Below, in pieces: positions 61,230 through 64,000 of a stretch of DNA of 64,000 bases (position 1 is the first letter of the stretch; the number at the start of each line of letters is the position of its first letter). Both the position numbers and the translations under genes were made by a program. The notes under the pieces are model-generated. The model was not told where the DNA came from. It made no database searches and saw only the letters and a program-made list of their open reading frames with translations. This DNA is from Marivita sp. (lineage in GTDB: Bacteria > Pseudomonadota > Alphaproteobacteria > Rhodobacterales > Rhodobacteraceae): the NCBI RefSeq assembly GCF_020055675.1, contig NZ_JAIPUS010000008.1, positions 62,001-126,000 on the forward strand, read 5' to 3'.

Positions 61230-62216
61230 ATGGCCGACGGGACGATCGACATCAACGCCAAACCGACAGAAGAAATTTCCGTTCGCGAGGTGTTTGGCAT
61301 TGATACGGACATGATTGTCCATGGTTTTACGGACGCTTCGGATCGCGTGCCGGACGTGGACAGCACCTACAAGTTCGATCCTGACACCACGCTCGCGATC
61401 CTTGCGGGCTTCCGCAACAATCGCCGCGTGATGATCCAGGGCTATCACGGCACCGGCAAATCGACGCATATCGAACAGGTCGCATCGCGGCTCAACTGGC
61501 CCTGCGTGCGCGTCAATCTCGATAGCCACATCAGCCGGATCGACCTGATCGGCAAGGACGCGATCAAGCTGGTGGACGGCAAGCAAGTCACCCAGTTCCA
61601 GGAAGGCATTCTGCCCTGGGCGCTGCGCAACCCGACTGCCATCGTCTTTGACGAATACGACGCGGGCCGCGCCGACGTGATGTTCGTGATCCAGCGGATT
61701 CTCGAAACCGATGGCAAGCTGACGCTGCTTGACCAGAACCAAGTGCTGACCCCGCACCCGTACTTCCGCATCTTTGCCACCGCGAACACCGTGGGCCTTG
61801 GCGACACCACCGGGCTGTACCACGGCACCCAGCAGATCAACCAAGGCCAGATGGACCGCTGGTCGCTGGTCGCCACATTGAATTATCTGTCGATCGACGC
61901 CGAAACCTCGATCGTGCTGTCCAAGGCGCCGCATTACAACACCGAGAAGGGCCGCAAGACCGTGCGCCAGATGGTGACCGTGGCGGACCTGTCGCGCACC
62001 GCCTTCATGTCGGGCGACCTGTCCACGGTGATGAGTCCGCGGACGGTGATCGCCTGGGCGCAAAACGCCGAAATCTTCCGCGATGTGGGCTACGCCTTCC
62101 GCGTGTCTTTCCTCAACAAATGCGACGAGCTGGAGCGCCAGACGGTGGCCGAATTCTACCAGCGCTGCTTTGACGAGGAACTGCCGGAAAGCGCCGCATC
62201 GTTGAGCATAGGGTGA
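61230..62216 (+). CDS. cobS: cobaltochelatase subunit CobS
   Basis: The 328-residue AAA+ subunit inserts cobalt into hydrogenobyrinic acid a,c-diamide with CobN and CobT in the aerobic cobalamin pathway. The P-loop reads [18 protein letters not shown]; Walker [15 protein letters not shown] and [17 protein letters not shown] follow. ATG 61230 is favoured by homology and CAACA context, though its ribosome-binding site is weak; an upstream frame overlaps the sigma gene's leader. cobT follows after 187 bases. Confidence 0.96.
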   Translation: MADGTIDINAKPTEEISVREVFGIDTDMIVHGFTDASDRVPDVDSTYKFDPDTTLAILAGFRNNRRVMIQGYHGTGKSTHIEQVASRLNWPCVRVNLDSHISRIDLIGKDAIKLVDGKQVTQFQEGILPWALRNPTAIVFDEYDAGRADVMFVIQRILETDGKLTLLDQNQVLTPHPYFRIFATANTVGLGDTTGLYHGTQQINQGQMDRWSLVATLNYLSIDAETSIVLSKAPHYNTEKGRKTVRQMVTVADLSRTAFMSGDLSTVMSPRTVIAWAQNAEIFRDVGYAFRVSFLNKCDELERQTVAEFYQRCFDEELPESAASLSIG

Positions 62217-62403
62217 TCGGTTTCGGATCGGCTTTGCCGGTCCGGGGTGCCGGGGGCAACCACCCGCCGGCCGTCGGGCGTGACCCGGTGGCGCATGCGG
62301 GGCATTCCCTTGGGTCTGTGGCACCCAAAACCGCGCAAATGCCGCGCTGCCGATCCCGGCAGCGGGTATTGTATGCACCCGAACCGCGTGGAAAGGTCTG
62401 GTC

Positions 62404-64000
62404 ATGAACAAACCTAGCGACAACCCCGCCGATCCGTTCAAGAAAGCCCTGGCCGAGGCGACCAAGGTTATGGCGAACGATTCCGATCTGACCGTCAGCT
62501 ATACGGTCGACCCTGCGGGCATCTCTGGCGACGCCATGCGCCTGCCGCAGATCAGCCGCCGCCTCACCCATGACGAGGTCATGCTGGCCCGCGGCACCGC
62601 TGACGCCATGGCGATGCACCGCCGCTACCATGATGCGGGCACCCACGCGCGCTACGCACCGCAGGGCGACCTGGCCCGCGAGCTCTACGAGGCGATGGAA
62701 ACCGCCCGCTGTGAAGCGATGGGCGCGCGCGACATGCCGGGCACCGCCGGCAATATCGACGCCAAGATCGGCAACGAGGCGCTGCGCCGCGGCTATGACC
62801 AGATCAAGGACGCATCCGACGCACCGCTGTCCGAGGCAGCCGGCTATCTGGTCCGGCACATGGCCACCGGCCGCGCCCTGCCAGCGGGCGCGCAGAACGT
62901 GATGGAGCTCTGGCGCGGTTTCATCGAGGACAAGGCCAGCCTCACGCTGGACAACCTGGACGCGGTGCTGAACGACCAAGCTGCCTTTGCCCGATTTGCG
63001 CGTAACGTGATCACCGATCTGGGCTATGGCGACCAGTTGGGCGACGACCCCGACGACCTGGATGACACGTCCGAGGACGAGGCCGAAGACAGCACCGACG
63101 AGGACCAGGAGCCCGACAGCACGGGCAATGACGAGGACGAAGGCGAAGACGCCGAAGCCAGCCCCGAATCGAGCCAGGACGAAACCCAGGACGCCAGCCA
63201 GGCGCAGGTGTCGATGGACGAGATGGCCGACCAGGAGATGAGCGACGAGGCGGAGATGCCCGAGGGCGAAGCCCCGCTGGACCCGCCGCCTCCCGCGCCG
63301 GTCTCCGAAGCCGATCCTGACTACAAGGTGTTCGACACCGCGCATGACGAAGAAATGCGGGCCGAGGATCTGGCCGAACAGATCGAGCTGGAACGCTTGC
63401 GCGCCTATCTCGATCAACAGCTCGAACCGCTCAAGGGCGCCGTCAGCCGCCTTGCCAACAAGCTGCAACGCCGTCTTCAGGCGCAGCAGAACCGGTCATG
63501 GGAATTCGATCTGGAAGAAGGCATCCTGGATGCCGGCCGCCTTGCCCGGGTGGTCGCCAACCCGACCACGCCGCTCAGTTTCAAGGTCGAAAAGGACACC
63601 GAGTTCCGTGACACCGTCGTGACGCTGCTGCTGGACAATTCCGGCTCCATGCGCGGCCGGCCGATCTCGATTGCCGCGATCTGTGCCGATGTCCTGGCGC
63701 GCACGCTGGAGCGGTGTTCGGTCAAGGTGGAAATCCTCGGCTTCACCACCCGCGCGTGGAAAGGCGGGCAGGCCCGCGAACGCTGGCTCAACGAAGGGCG
63801 CGAACAGCAGCCGGGACGCCTGAACGATCTGCGCCACATCATCTACAAAAGCGCCGACGCGCCGTGGCGGCGGACGCGGTCCAGCCTTGGCCTGATGATG
63901 AAGGAGGGGCTGCTCAAGGAAAACATCGACGGCGAGGCGCTGGAATGGGCGCATCGCCGGATGCTGCACCGCAGCGAAGCGCGCAAGATCCTGATGGTGA
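62404..64000 (+). CDS. cobT: cobaltochelatase subunit CobT (3' end beyond window)
   Basis: The first 532 residues of CobT are present. An N-terminal helical domain (about 1-205) is followed by a strongly acidic stretch rich in Asp and Glu (about 210-310). A vWA domain follows, with the metal-ion site [13 protein letters not shown] (DXSXS) near residue 415, and [18 protein letters not shown]. It continues to the last base without a stop. CobT binds the metal-insertion complex together with CobS. The AGGTCTGGTC leader gives a poor ribosome-binding site, but the ATG start is conserved. The full gene would be expected to run about 90-100 residues further. Confidence 0.95.
   Translation, partial: MNKPSDNPADPFKKALAEATKVMANDSDLTVSYTVDPAGISGDAMRLPQISRRLTHDEVMLARGTADAMAMHRRYHDAGTHARYAPQGDLARELYEAMETARCEAMGARDMPGTAGNIDAKIGNEALRRGYDQIKDASDAPLSEAAGYLVRHMATGRALPAGAQNVMELWRGFIEDKASLTLDNLDAVLNDQAAFARFARNVITDLGYGDQLGDDPDDLDDTSEDEAEDSTDEDQEPDSTGNDEDEGEDAEASPESSQDETQDASQAQVSMDEMADQEMSDEAEMPEGEAPLDPPPPAPVSEADPDYKVFDTAHDEEMRAEDLAEQIELERLRAYLDQQLEPLKGAVSRLANKLQRRLQAQQNRSWEFDLEEGILDAGRLARVVANPTTPLSFKVEKDTEFRDTVVTLLLDNSGSMRGRPISIAAICADVLARTLERCSVKVEILGFTTRAWKGGQARERWLNEGREQQPGRLNDLRHIIYKSADAPWRRTRSSLGLMMKEGLLKENIDGEALEWAHRRMLHRSEARKILMV

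Noticed and set aside
62217-62403. GC-rich cobS-cobT gap with inverted repeat GGGTGCC...GGCACCC, tested as another triple repeat
   Set aside because: No CGGTGGAC leader and no TTCGAA centres; ordinary hairpins only.
1-64000. CRISPR arrays, insertion sequences and rRNA genes
   Set aside because: No regularly spaced direct repeats with unique spacers, no transposase frames with terminal repeats, and no rRNA sequence were recognised.

Overview
The window comes from a GC-rich (about 63% by eye) alphaproteobacterium, most likely an aerobic member of the Roseobacter group (Rhodobacteraceae). The evidence is the UPF0262/infA/maf/RNase G/yacG neighbourhood, the DUF1127 gene followed by CcsR ('cuckoo') small RNAs, a SAM-II riboswitch in front of metZ, aerobic cobaltochelatase genes cobS-cobT, and alphaproteobacterial-type LexA, FnrL and CtrA sites. 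A BciB-type divinyl-chlorophyllide reductase gene with a perfect TGT-N12-ACA (PpsR/CrtJ-type) palindrome in front of it hints at bacteriochlorophyll synthesis. No other photosynthesis gene is present here, so that is inference.

Layout, left to right. Bases 1-14409 are almost all minus strand. In transcription order they hold the front of the division/cell-wall cluster (mraZ, rsmH, ftsL, ftsI, murE, murF, mraY), then bciB, UPF0262, a low-molecular-weight phosphatase, a SnoaL/KSI-like protein, a GNAT acetyltransferase, a nitrilase-family hydrolase, infA, maf, a short RNase E/G and yacG. Bases 15073-19532 hold a plus-strand cobalamin operon: AdoCbl riboswitch, small ORF, btuC, btuD, an 80-residue BtuF-like fragment, exbB, two exbD genes and tonB. 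Bases 20047-20492 carry a DUF1127 gene and four CcsR-like hairpin RNAs. valS follows, flanked by two copies of an unusual triple-palindrome repeat. Next on the minus strand come trkH, folE2, metZ (SAM-II riboswitch plus attenuator) and uvrD (LexA box). On the plus strand follow lldD and pyc.

Bases 35839-36991 are a gene-poor, partly AT-richer stretch with a degenerate 184-bp duplication, ending at a tRNA-Ser gene. A plus-strand block then carries an RlpA/SPOR lipoprotein, a D,D-carboxypeptidase, tmk, holB, tatD, an MBL-fold hydrolase, an AEC transporter, a GntR regulator and an AbrB-family membrane protein, followed by tRNA-Leu. A divergent DUF2306/LytTR pair leads into lipB and ctaD (FnrL box upstream). 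A ccdAB toxin-antitoxin pair sits between ctaD and a DUF2244 gene. After two glycosyltransferases, carA, a second GntR regulator, a HAD nucleotidase and a UbiH-type monooxygenase, the window ends with a SigK/RskA-like ECF sigma module with fasciclin and MsrB genes, and the start of cobS-cobT.

Several themes recur. Cobalamin appears as both an uptake operon and the cobaltochelatase of aerobic synthesis. Envelope growth is covered by dcw genes, a carboxypeptidase and an RlpA-like protein. Oxygen, light and stress control is suggested by PpsR-, FnrL-, RpoH-, ECF-, LexA- and CtrA-type signals. The items most worth following up are the ExbD pair in which one copy has Asn in place of the proton-carrying Asp, the truncated BtuF fragment kept in frame by overlaps, the triple TTCGAA-centred repeats, the CtrA-box glycosyltransferase with a GspE-N-like domain, and the SigK/RskA/fasciclin/MsrB cluster. 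All family assignments come from reading sequence motifs; no database search was run.
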